This document shows positions 1 through 7,081 of a stretch of DNA of 64,000 nucleotides, in pieces. Each line of letters starts with the position of its first letter. Position 1 is the stretch's first letter. The translations under genes were made by a program, and so were the position numbers. This stretch comes from Lachnospiraceae bacterium (GTDB lineage: Bacteria > Bacillota > Clostridia > Lachnospirales > Lachnospiraceae), in the NCBI GenBank assembly GCA_024698715.1, contig JAILRA010000006.1, positions 1 through 64,000 on the forward strand, read 5' to 3'. The notes under the pieces are model-generated. The model saw nothing but the letters and a program-made list of their open reading frames with translations. It did no database searches and had not been told where the DNA came from.

Positions 1-322
1 AGTAGAAGCAATCATGTCGGTGTTTCCACTGGATACCTATACAGATGATCCTGCCATTGTGATGGCTCTCACCGAATCAGATGTAAAGAAAGGGATGCGC
101 AGGCCGGTCATGTGGGATGATTACCAGAGTACAGTTGGGCATTTGAAGGAGATTGAGCGGTTCGAATTCTATGAGCGTGCAAAGAACGCATATGCTGTGA
201 TTGCCACTGGTGAAGAACGGCAGTACGCAAATCTGCTGCTGGTGAAGGGCGTTGTTCTCCCGGAAGAGGAGAAGAATAACGGCGCATTACTTCGTGGAGC
301 GGAATACTACAGAAACTTGTGA
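1..322 (+). CDS. fucU: L-fucose mutarotase (FucU/RbsD family), 5' end outside the window
   Basis: C-terminal ~106 residues of a RbsD/FucU-type sugar mutarotase; the frame is open to the window edge (first full codon at base 2), so the ATG at 14 is internal. Family knowledge: FucU interconverts alpha- and beta-L-fucose in the cytoplasm, feeding fucose catabolism. The segment RFEFYERAKNAYAVIATGEE followed by YANLLLVKG matches the conserved C-terminus of FucU (FYERA, TGE, Y-x-N-x-L-L-K-G). A hairpin terminator follows the stop directly, so this is the last gene of a transcription unit entering from the left. The next gene, gmd, starts the GDP-fucose pathway, so the two may be metabolically linked, but they are separate transcription units. 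Codon use here and in the first half of gmd looks more GC-rich than in the rest of the window. Confidence 0.85.
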   Translation, partial: VEAIMSVFPLDTYTDDPAIVMALTESDVKKGMRRPVMWDDYQSTVGHLKEIERFEFYERAKNAYAVIATGEERQYANLLLVKGVVLPEEEKNNGALLRGAEYYRNL

Positions 323-330
323 TACCCAGG

Positions 331-360
331 GGGAGGGCTTCGGCTCTCCCTTTTTCTTTT
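331..360 (+). terminator. Intrinsic terminator after fucU
   Basis: Eight-base-pair stem (331-338 with 343-350, one G-T pair) closed by a TTCG tetraloop and followed by TTTTTCTTTT. It sits 8 nt after the fucU stop, a textbook rho-independent terminator on the plus strand. Confidence 0.93.
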
Positions 361-392
361 GATCTATGAGTTAGCCGATACTAACTACAAAA

Positions 393-518
393 AGTCAATA
401 TAGTGTAAACGAAAGCCAATATACGGAATTCAATCTTCTTTCATGCAGCGCTAAAATGACCAAGGTTGGCCTGCAATGCCAGCCAATATAGGAGAAATCA
501 AGACCCGCGTAAGCGCGG
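393..518 (+). promoter_or_regulatory. gmd leader with repeated AGYCAATATA motif and an RBS-proximal hairpin
   Basis: The 211-nt gap between fucU and gmd holds three near-identical decamers: AGTCAATATA at 393-402 and AGCCAATATA at 414-423 and 481-490. A GC-rich hairpin CCGCG-TAAG-CGCGG lies at 505-518, only a few nt before the gmd ribosome-binding site (GGAGG, 523-527). The arrangement suggests regulator binding sites plus structure near the start codon. No regulator can be named and no clear -35/-10 pair was found. Confidence 0.35.
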
Positions 519-533
519 CATTGGAGGTAAAGC

Positions 534-1622
534 ATGAAGAAAGCATTGATCACTGGCGTGACGGGGCAGGACGGCAGCTACTTGTCTGAGTTTTTACTTG
601 AGAAGGGCTACGACGTACACGGGATTATCAGGAGAAGTTCTGTGGATTTCCGGGAGAGGATCGCACACCTCGAAGGTCATCCGAATTTTCATCTTCACTA
701 TGGCGATCTGGCCGATTCAATGAGCCTCGTTAAGGTAATCGGGCTGGTGAAGCCGGATGAAATCTATAACCTTGCCGCGCAGAGCCATGTCCAGGTGAGT
801 TTTGACGTTCCTGAGTTCACAGCCGATGTCGATGCTACTGGTGTGCTGAGAGTGTTGGAAGCCGTGCGTGTATGCGGTCTGGCAGATACCTGCCGGATTT
901 ATCAGGCGAGCACAAGCGAACTATACGGCAAGGTGGAGGAAGTGCCTCAGAACGAGAAGACGCCTTTCCATCCGTATTCTCCCTATGCCGTTGCCAAGCA
1001 GTACGGTTTCTGGATCGTAAAAGAATACAGGGAAGCCTACAATATGTTCTGCTGTTCCGGAATTCTCTTCAATCACGAATCCGAAAGACGCGGGGAAACA
1101 TTCGTTACCAGAAAGATAACACTTGCTGCATCACGTATCGCTCAGGGCAAGCAGGAAAAACTCTTCCTCGGAAATCTCGATTCTCTCCGTGACTGGGGAT
1201 ATGCGAAAGATTATGTGGAATGCATGTGGCTTATCTTACAGCATGACAAGCCCGAAGACTTCGTAGTAGCTACGGGTGTTCAGCATTCTGTCAGGGAATT
1301 CGCAACACTCGCATTCAAATATGCGGGCATCGATATAGAATGGTCGGGAAAAGGTATCGATGAAAAAGGTATCGATAAAGCAACAGGAAAAGTGATCGTG
1401 GAAGTCAGTCCCGATTTTTACCGTCCGACGGACGTAGTCAATCTTTGGGGCGATCCCACAAAAGCAAAAACAGAGCTTGGATGGAATCCCACCAAGACAA
1501 GCTTTGAAGAACTGGTTGAACTTATGGTAAAACATGATATGGAAAAAGTGGCCGTAGAAAGAGCCGATGAGCATATCAAGAGAAATCTTGCGGAATACCT
1601 TGAAAAGGGCGTTATCAAATAG
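534..1622 (+). CDS. gmd: GDP-mannose 4,6-dehydratase
   Basis: Cytoplasmic short-chain dehydrogenase/reductase that turns GDP-D-mannose into GDP-4-keto-6-deoxy-D-mannose, precursor of GDP-L-fucose and GDP-rhamnose. Length 362 aa is normal for Gmd. Visible: the NADP-binding GxTGxDG at residues 8-14, the active-site STSELYG at 126-132, the Tyr151-x3-Lys155 catalytic pair in YSPYAVAKQ, and the family signature [16 protein letters not shown]. Start ATG 534 has GGAGG at 523-527. No fcl/wcaG (GDP-fucose synthase) or rmd follows, so the second step must be encoded elsewhere. ManC and ManA at 14-16 kb could supply GDP-mannose. Codon choice appears to shift near position 1070: the first half resembles fucU, the second half resembles the other genes. 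Converges on the next gene with only 4 nt between the stops. Confidence 0.95.
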   Translation: MKKALITGVTGQDGSYLSEFLLEKGYDVHGIIRRSSVDFRERIAHLEGHPNFHLHYGDLADSMSLVKVIGLVKPDEIYNLAAQSHVQVSFDVPEFTADVDATGVLRVLEAVRVCGLADTCRIYQASTSELYGKVEEVPQNEKTPFHPYSPYAVAKQYGFWIVKEYREAYNMFCCSGILFNHESERRGETFVTRKITLAASRIAQGKQEKLFLGNLDSLRDWGYAKDYVECMWLILQHDKPEDFVVATGVQHSVREFATLAFKYAGIDIEWSGKGIDEKGIDKATGKVIVEVSPDFYRPTDVVNLWGDPTKAKTELGWNPTKTSFEELVELMVKHDMEKVAVERADEHIKRNLAEYLEKGVIK

Positions 1623-1626
1623 AAAA

Positions 1627-2223
1627 CTACTTGCCGCCCGTTCCGCCTTCAACCACACCGTCGTGTGTAAATACAGCACCTACGGTTTTAAAAAAACATT
1701 TAAGATCAAAACCGAAAGAAAGATTCTCAACATATTCCCCGTCAAGCTTTGCTTTGACGGGGATTTCAAGTTCATCCCTTCCGTTCACCTGTGCCCATCC
1801 GGTAAGTCCCGGAAGCACGTCATTCGCACCGTATTTATCTCTCTCTTCTATCAGATCAAACTGATTCCAGAGTGCCGGTCTCGGACCGATGATACTCATT
1901 TTTCCCGTGAAGATATTAAAAAGCTGCGGCAGTTCATCCAGACTGTATTTTCTGATAAATGCTCCGCTTTTTAAAATATACTGTTCGGGATTTTTAAGAA
2001 GGTGCGTGGGTGTATCGTGAGGAGTATCCATTTTCATACTCCTGAATTTGATGAGCATAAAATGTTCTTTATGAATACCCACTCTTTTCTGTTTGAAAAA
2101 AGCAGGTCCGGGATCCTCCGCCTTTATTATGATCGCAATAATGATCATAGGGATCCCCAAAACAAGAATCCCCATAAAAGACAGTATTATATCAAAAAAG
2201 CGCTTAAAAAAATGTTTGTACAA
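1627..2223 (-). CDS. Small monotopic phosphoglycosyl transferase (PglC/sugar transferase family)
   Basis: 198-aa bacterial sugar transferase (PF02397). The family moves a phosphosugar from a nucleotide sugar to undecaprenyl phosphate on the inner face of the membrane, the first step of a lipid-linked glycan. Seen: N-terminal reentrant hydrophobic helix (about 10-33) with the usual Pro, the basic KRVG and KFRSMK motifs, the catalytic Asp96-Glu97 in KYSLDELPQ, then GPRP and PGLTGWAQVNGR. The size is that of the minimal PglC catalytic unit without the four-helix N-terminal half. It lies 50 nt downstream of a full-length homologue on the same strand, probably in the same operon. The sugar substrate cannot be read from sequence. 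Confidence 0.9.
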   Translation of the reverse strand: MYKHFFKRFFDIILSFMGILVLGIPMIIIAIIIKAEDPGPAFFKQKRVGIHKEHFMLIKFRSMKMDTPHDTPTHLLKNPEQYILKSGAFIRKYSLDELPQLFNIFTGKMSIIGPRPALWNQFDLIEERDKYGANDVLPGLTGWAQVNGRDELEIPVKAKLDGEYVENLSFGFDLKCFFKTVGAVFTHDGVVEGGTGGK

Positions 2224-2273
2224 TTAATTGGTCTCCGTAAGGATATTCATCGCAAATGAAAATCCCCTATAAT

Positions 2274-3710
2274 CTATTTTGCTCCTTTTCGCATGATAAC
2301 GGTAAATACGGTCAGGAAAAGAATCTTGATATCTTTCCAGATGGTCCATCCGTCAATATAATCCATATCCAGTCTGATAACTTCTTCAAAATCCGTTATC
2401 TCGCTTCGACCGGACACCTGCCACATACCCGTGATTCCGGGAGTCATGCAGAGTCTGCATTTATGCTTGGGAGAATACTGCTCGTATTCCTGAACTGTCG
2501 GAGGACGTGTGCCGACGAGGCTCATATCACCTTTTAAAACATTGAAAAACTGAGGGAATTCATCCAGACTGGTCTTTCTTAAAAACTTGCCGACCCTTGT
2601 AACACGCGGATCGGAATCGCTCTTGAACATAAGACCGTCCATCTGATTCGAATCTTTTACGAGGTCCTGTTGTTCTTCCGCATCATTTAACATCGAACGG
2701 AATTTGTACATCTTGAAAATCCGGCCGTTTCTTCCGACTCTGTTCTGCTTAAAGATTACCGGTCCTTTTGAATCAAGCTTAATAGCAAGCGCAACAAAAG
2801 GAAAGATCAGTCCCGTGATAAACAGACCGACCAGCGAACCTGTTATATCCAGTGCTTTTTTAAGCGCCATCTGACGGACGGAAAAAATATTTCTCGCATA
2901 CTCAACGGTTGCATATTTGCCGACACGGTTGAGTGTTTTTTTGCCCGAATCGATGATATCAAACGACGAGATACATACATTCACCACGATACCCATATAC
3001 TGAAGTTCCGCAACCCAGTTGGTCAAAGTATCCGTGGAATCCAGTGCATTGTCATAGATAAAGACTTCGTCTATTTCATTGTGCGTCGCATACTCGATAA
3101 GGTTTTTGCCGCCGCATACAACGGGATATCCGTGAATCGTCTCTTCACAGTTGACCTCTTTGTTTCCCGTAATGTCATCCGTCAGCGCGATTCCTATTAT
3201 CTTACGGTTCCATTCCCTGTAATTGATTATATGTTCAATAACATTAAACGCATTATCCGAAGGCACGATAAGAAGGAGCTTGCTGCAGTTTCTTCCCGAC
3301 TTGTAAACCTTGAACATGTATGCCTTAAAAAGCAGTCTTTCCGCCCAGATAAGCAGGGTGTTGACCGCAAAGAAAATACCGTAAACAAGACGGGAGATCT
3401 CGGATGCACGATGGAGCATATAAATAAAGGCAATGATAATGCCCATGCATACCGCGCCCTGAACAAAAATGCTTCGAAACTCCGCAAACCAGCCACGTCT
3501 GAACATATTTCTGTACCAGTCATGAGCCAGTCCGACCGTCAGGTACGAAGCCAGGAAAATATACAGCACCCAATCCTGATCGAATGCATTGTAGATTCCG
3601 AATATCTGACGGTATCTTAAATAATAAGCGATAAAAAGGCTTACGAAAACGACCGTCAATTCGAGCATAAGCGAAAGCAACTGTTCTATTCGCTTTCTCT
3701 TTTCGTACAT
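2274..3710 (-). CDS. Full-length exopolysaccharide polyprenyl glycosylphosphotransferase (WbaP/WcaJ type)
   Basis: 478-aa membrane enzyme that starts synthesis of an exopolysaccharide or capsule by loading undecaprenyl phosphate. N-terminal ~130 residues contain four to five hydrophobic segments; residues ~150-270 form a CoA-binding-like Rossmann domain; the C-terminal ~200 residues are the PF02397 catalytic domain with KMYKFRSM, the Asp-Glu pair in TSLDEFPQF, and VGTRPPT and PGITGMWQVSGRS signatures. A good promoter lies upstream at 3854-3882. Downstream, 50 nt away, is a second, minimal enzyme of the same class. Having two initiating transferases in one operon is unusual and suggests either two glycans or alternative first sugars. 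Confidence 0.93.
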   Translation of the reverse strand: MYEKRKRIEQLLSLMLELTVVFVSLFIAYYLRYRQIFGIYNAFDQDWVLYIFLASYLTVGLAHDWYRNMFRRGWFAEFRSIFVQGAVCMGIIIAFIYMLHRASEISRLVYGIFFAVNTLLIWAERLLFKAYMFKVYKSGRNCSKLLLIVPSDNAFNVIEHIINYREWNRKIIGIALTDDITGNKEVNCEETIHGYPVVCGGKNLIEYATHNEIDEVFIYDNALDSTDTLTNWVAELQYMGIVVNVCISSFDIIDSGKKTLNRVGKYATVEYARNIFSVRQMALKKALDITGSLVGLFITGLIFPFVALAIKLDSKGPVIFKQNRVGRNGRIFKMYKFRSMLNDAEEQQDLVKDSNQMDGLMFKSDSDPRVTRVGKFLRKTSLDEFPQFFNVLKGDMSLVGTRPPTVQEYEQYSPKHKCRLCMTPGITGMWQVSGRSEITDFEEVIRLDMDYIDGWTIWKDIKILFLTVFTVIMRKGAK

Positions 3711-3853
3711 ATATTTTCAATCCTCTTATAAAAATCTTAAAATCCTGCATTTAGGGCACAAGCCCGAATGAATCCGTCTGCAGAAAACCTGAATAAAAAA
3801 GATATTTAAAAACTTTATCTGAAAAATAAATATCTGCTTTTAAACACGAATGA

Positions 3854-3882
3854 ATTTTATCACATTTTCGGTTAATTGTCAT
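3854..3882 (-). promoter_or_regulatory. Promoter for the phosphoglycosyl transferase pair
   Basis: Minus-strand ATGACA (3877-3882) and TAAAAT (3854-3859) separated by 17 nt. It lies about 145 nt upstream of the 478-aa transferase start and downstream of the convergent-free end of the flippase gene, so it can drive the two-gene operon. Confidence 0.6.
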
Positions 3883-3991
3883 TTTTTGTCCATCAAAGCA
3901 GACTAAGGCATTCAGTCCTTTTTTCGAAAATCCGATGTGTCAAAAAAAAGATTTAAAACCTGCTCACGAAACATTATCTTATCCGGTATGA

Positions 3992-5527
3992 TCAGCCTGT
4001 CTTTTTCCCGAAATGCAAAAATCTCGATAAAATATCCACTGTGAGTTTTTCTTTCATAAGACAGAGACAAGGTACATAGGCTATGCAATACACTATGAAA
4101 GGAACGAATATCCGAACAAGACATGCTCCTTTATGGTACCCGCTGAAAAATTCCGAAATGTTCAGTCCGAACATATAAAATTCAGGAAGTCTGAGATTCG
4201 AAATAAAGTTTCCCGTCAGTATGAATGCACCAAAACTAAAGAGGGATGCTATCACAAATGAAACAAGGATCTTTAGGATCTCAAGTTTCCCGAACACCTC
4301 TTTAAGATCTTTGGAAAGATATATCATGAGCGAAACCGTGACAAATATTTCCGCTGCCAGAGTACCTATCGCCGCACCGGAGGAGCGTAACCTCGGAATA
4401 AGCAAAATGTTGATCATAAAATCCAGCAAGCCTCCGCCTATCTCGATATATAAAAGTACCTTTTCTTTGCTCATCGGTACCAGAACCTGAATACCCAGAA
4501 GATTGCTTATTCCAATAACAAGCACTGTCGGAACAAGTATCTGCATGGGCAGTATCGCATCGTAAAAGTCTTCACCGGAAAGGAAAAGAATGCAGGGCTT
4601 TGCGGTCATTATAAAGAAGAAAACCGCGGGTGTCGAAACAATCAGTACGAATTTAAGTGCTAATGTTATCACATTCTTGAATTCGTCCATACGTTTTTTT
4701 TCAACATAATACGACACTCTCGGAAGAAGGACCGCTCCGAGCGATGTGATTATGGAAAGCAGAACATATTTAATCTTTATGGATGCGTAATAATATCCGG
4801 TATCCTCTTTGGTCGTCATGAGCCTTAACATGACCGTGTCAAGATTCGTGTAAACGGTAGTGGCGCAGGCCATTGCAAGAAACATCGCCGCCGGTTTCAA
4901 ATGCCTTTTGAAATCGTAACTCTGACGCGGTTTCATATCAATGTATTTATGGACGTTAATGAAATTGAGGATCATGGAGCCGGTAGTTGCCAGAACCGAA
5001 ATTGCACCGTAAATCAGATAATCATCTTCATTATGCACCAGAAGAAACATTGCAACCATTGCAATGATTTTAAAGATCACGGAACGAACCGTGATAAACT
5101 TATATTCTTCCAGAGCCTTGTAAAGCCACTCCATTCCGATGGTTGTAAGAAGCATCGAAAAAGAAGCGATTATAAAGAGCAATCTTTCATCTTTTAAAAT
5201 GGGAATCGTGCAGACCGCGATTGCGAAAACCACATAGGTCAATGCCGTCATGCAAAGATTGATAAAAAGAAGCTCGTGAGCCGTCTGAGTCAGTTTTTCC
5301 TTATCATCCCTGACCTGTGAACAGACTCTGATCCCGTAAGTGGGAATACCGAGCTGGGCAAAAATATTGAAATACTCTATGACCGAAAAAGCAAATCCTA
5401 CCTTACCCGTTCCTCCGGGTTTAATAACATCCGTAAGATACGGGAAAGTAATTATCGGGAATAATATATTTGTCACCGATAAGATCACATTCATTATAAA
5501 ATTGAATTTGATTGATTTTTGTTTCAT
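3992..5527 (-). CDS. Wzx-type oligosaccharide flippase (MOP/MATE superfamily)
   Basis: 511-aa polytopic membrane protein with about 12-14 hydrophobic helices. The opening (NFIMNVILSVTNILFPIITF, then PYLTDVI) is typical of polysaccharide-biosynthesis flippases that move undecaprenyl-linked oligosaccharides across the membrane. The GxGKVGFAFSVIEYFNIFAQ region fits the first loop of the family. The gene is read away from pflA, with a ~115-nt gap on its 5' side, and is followed by the two phosphoglycosyl transferases on the same strand, giving an initiation-plus-export group. No Wzy polymerase is visible in the window. Specificity is unknown. Confidence 0.88.
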   Translation of the reverse strand: MKQKSIKFNFIMNVILSVTNILFPIITFPYLTDVIKPGGTGKVGFAFSVIEYFNIFAQLGIPTYGIRVCSQVRDDKEKLTQTAHELLFINLCMTALTYVVFAIAVCTIPILKDERLLFIIASFSMLLTTIGMEWLYKALEEYKFITVRSVIFKIIAMVAMFLLVHNEDDYLIYGAISVLATTGSMILNFINVHKYIDMKPRQSYDFKRHLKPAAMFLAMACATTVYTNLDTVMLRLMTTKEDTGYYYASIKIKYVLLSIITSLGAVLLPRVSYYVEKKRMDEFKNVITLALKFVLIVSTPAVFFFIMTAKPCILFLSGEDFYDAILPMQILVPTVLVIGISNLLGIQVLVPMSKEKVLLYIEIGGGLLDFMINILLIPRLRSSGAAIGTLAAEIFVTVSLMIYLSKDLKEVFGKLEILKILVSFVIASLFSFGAFILTGNFISNLRLPEFYMFGLNISEFFSGYHKGACLVRIFVPFIVYCIAYVPCLCLMKEKLTVDILSRFLHFGKKTG

Positions 5528-5642
5528 GGAACAATTTTACATCAATTCAATGCCGTTAGGCAACATACCCGCCTGATGATTTGTTTCAAGCATTATCAGG
5601 CTGCCTTTTGGCAGTAATTTCAATCAGTCTCTATGGATTTTA

Positions 5643-6428
5643 TTATTTGGGATTCTGACTTTGTCGGGTTTCCTTCAATGCATCGAGGATGATTTGTTTT
5701 CGGGCACTGACATACGAAGGGGATGCGTCTTTTAGGCCTTCAAGTCTGTAGGGAATGCCGAGAGCATCGTATTTCTTAACTCCCATTGTGTGATACGGAA
5801 GAACATCCAAAGCCTCAACCGTCTTCAATGTCGACAAGAATTCTCCGTATTTTTTCAATTCCTCTTCGTCATCGGTAACACCCGGCACGCAAACAAAGCG
5901 GATCCACATCTTCTTTCCGATATCGGAAAGATATTTTGCAAATTCAAGTATACCGTCATTGTAATGCCCCGTAAGGTCTTTGTGTCCTTCTCTGTCAAAA
6001 CGTTTGATATCGAGCATAACAAGATCCGTTACGGCCATAAGACGCGAAAGTTTATATTCATCCTGTTTATCAGTTGACAAATCCGAGCCATGTTTTCCGA
6101 ATTTGTACATAATCCCTGATGTATCCAAACACGTATGCACACCTTCGGAATGAAATCTTTCAAAAAGAGCAGTCAGAAATTCAATCTGCATCATGGGCTC
6201 ACCGCCGGATGCCGTAATACCGCCCTTTTCGTAAAACTCCCTGTTTCTCTCGAACTTTGCATATATCTCATCCACAGACATTTCCGTACCGCGACCGGGA
6301 TCCCATGTATCCGGATTATGACAGTATGCACATCTCATCGGACAGCCCTGAAAAAAGACGACGAACCGTACTCCCGGTCCGTCGACTGCTCCGAATGTTT
6401 CTATTGAATGAATTCTTCCTATAACCAT
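5643..6428 (-). CDS. pflA: Pyruvate formate-lyase activating enzyme (radical SAM)
   Basis: Cytoplasmic radical-SAM enzyme that makes the glycyl radical on PflB. 261 aa. Visible: Cys29-x3-Cys33-x2-Cys36 ligands of the 4Fe-4S cluster in QGCPMRCAYCHN, the opening GRIHSIETFGAVDGPG characteristic of PflA, the GGEP motif for SAM binding, and DIKR further on. It lies downstream of pflB but two small genes intervene (6440-6974). ATG 6428 gives the correct family N-terminus, yet no Shine-Dalgarno sequence is recognisable before it: the 11 nt between the preceding stop and this ATG are ACTTTAGTTC-like. Translation may rely on coupling. Confidence 0.95.
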   Translation of the reverse strand: MVIGRIHSIETFGAVDGPGVRFVVFFQGCPMRCAYCHNPDTWDPGRGTEMSVDEIYAKFERNREFYEKGGITASGGEPMMQIEFLTALFERFHSEGVHTCLDTSGIMYKFGKHGSDLSTDKQDEYKLSRLMAVTDLVMLDIKRFDREGHKDLTGHYNDGILEFAKYLSDIGKKMWIRFVCVPGVTDDEEELKKYGEFLSTLKTVEALDVLPYHTMGVKKYDALGIPYRLEGLKDASPSYVSARKQIILDALKETRQSQNPK

Positions 6429-6439
6429 GAACTAAAGTT

Positions 6440-6718
6440 TTAACAAAAATATTTAATTTCGCCGAAATGTTCCAACCACTGACTAACTATTTCCTCGCTA
6501 TTTGCTTCCACAACTCTGATAATTCTCTTTAATATATTATCGGGAATTTTAGAATTATTATTGCATAAAATAGCCTTTCCCGTAGAAGTAATCCAGATTT
6601 TAGTTGAATTTGCTATTGCCCTTCCTTCTGCAACATGAACATGGATTGGCTCAAGCGGTTCAGATTCATTTGACCAAAAATAAACTATATACGAGCCAAT
6701 TCTAAAAATTTGAGGCAT
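6440..6718 (-). CDS. DUF4160-family small protein
   Basis: 92-aa protein beginning MPQIFRIGSYIVYFW, with the PIHVHVAEGRA segment diagnostic of DUF4160 (usual motif HxPPHFHV; here EPIHVHV). Function is not established for the family; members are frequently encoded beside another very small gene and have been suspected as toxin-antitoxin or regulatory pairs. GGAGG lies 8 nt before ATG 6718. Its start overlaps the end of the upstream gene by 17 nt, so the two are translationally coupled. It ends 11 nt before pflA. The pair interrupts the usual pflB-pflA adjacency. Confidence 0.7.
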   Translation of the reverse strand: MPQIFRIGSYIVYFWSNESEPLEPIHVHVAEGRAIANSTKIWITSTGKAILCNNNSKIPDNILKRIIRVVEANSEEIVSQWLEHFGEIKYFC

Positions 6719-6974
6719 TCATAACACCTCCGTCACGAGAAAACTCCAAAATTACATGTGCATTAAGCCTGATTAATTTCTTGAAATATGTCATTTCCGA
6801 TTCCGAATACCCCTGAATCTTTTCCCACCTGTATTCCGGCAACCAACATACAGCATTATGAAAGCCATCTTTTTCATTCGGGGTTTCAATATAAACTTTT
6901 ACGGTTCCGTCTTCTTTCATTTCGGAATGCGTAATCTCAGTATCATCATTTAATGTCATAAAAGGATACATCAT
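6702..6974 (-). CDS. Uncharacterised small acidic protein paired with DUF4160
   Basis: About 90 aa, starting MMYPFMTLNDDTEITHSEM. I chose ATG 6974 over the longer frame because a perfect GGAGGTGAT lies 10 nt before it and is itself inside the longer frame. The sequence contains HNAVCWLPEYRWEKIQGYSE and ends in FSRDGGVMNASNF. No catalytic motif, membrane helix or signal peptide is visible. I do not recognise a named family. The 17-nt overlap with the DUF4160 gene argues that the two proteins act together. It starts ~107 nt after the pflB stop and is probably co-transcribed with pflB. Confidence 0.6.
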   Translation of the reverse strand: MMYPFMTLNDDTEITHSEMKEDGTVKVYIETPNEKDGFHNAVCWLPEYRWEKIQGYSESEMTYFKKLIRLNAHVILEFSRDGGVMNASNF

Positions 6975-7081
6975 ATGAAGATCACCTCCCCACCACAAGA
7001 ACACTGTATTTATAATAAAATTTTAACATTTGGCTTAATGCTTTTCAACAACTGAAAATCGAATCCTGACATTCCCGATAT

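Noticed and set aside
1737-1764. Stable hairpin CCCCGTCAAGC...TTTGACGGGG as terminator of gmd
   Set aside because: It lies within the convergent transferase coding region and no T-run follows; structure may be incidental.
5571-5614. Hairpins CCTGAT...ATCAGG and CTGCCTTTTGGCAG between the flippase and pflA as a terminator
   Set aside because: Neither strand shows a proper T-run after the stem, so termination is not supported.
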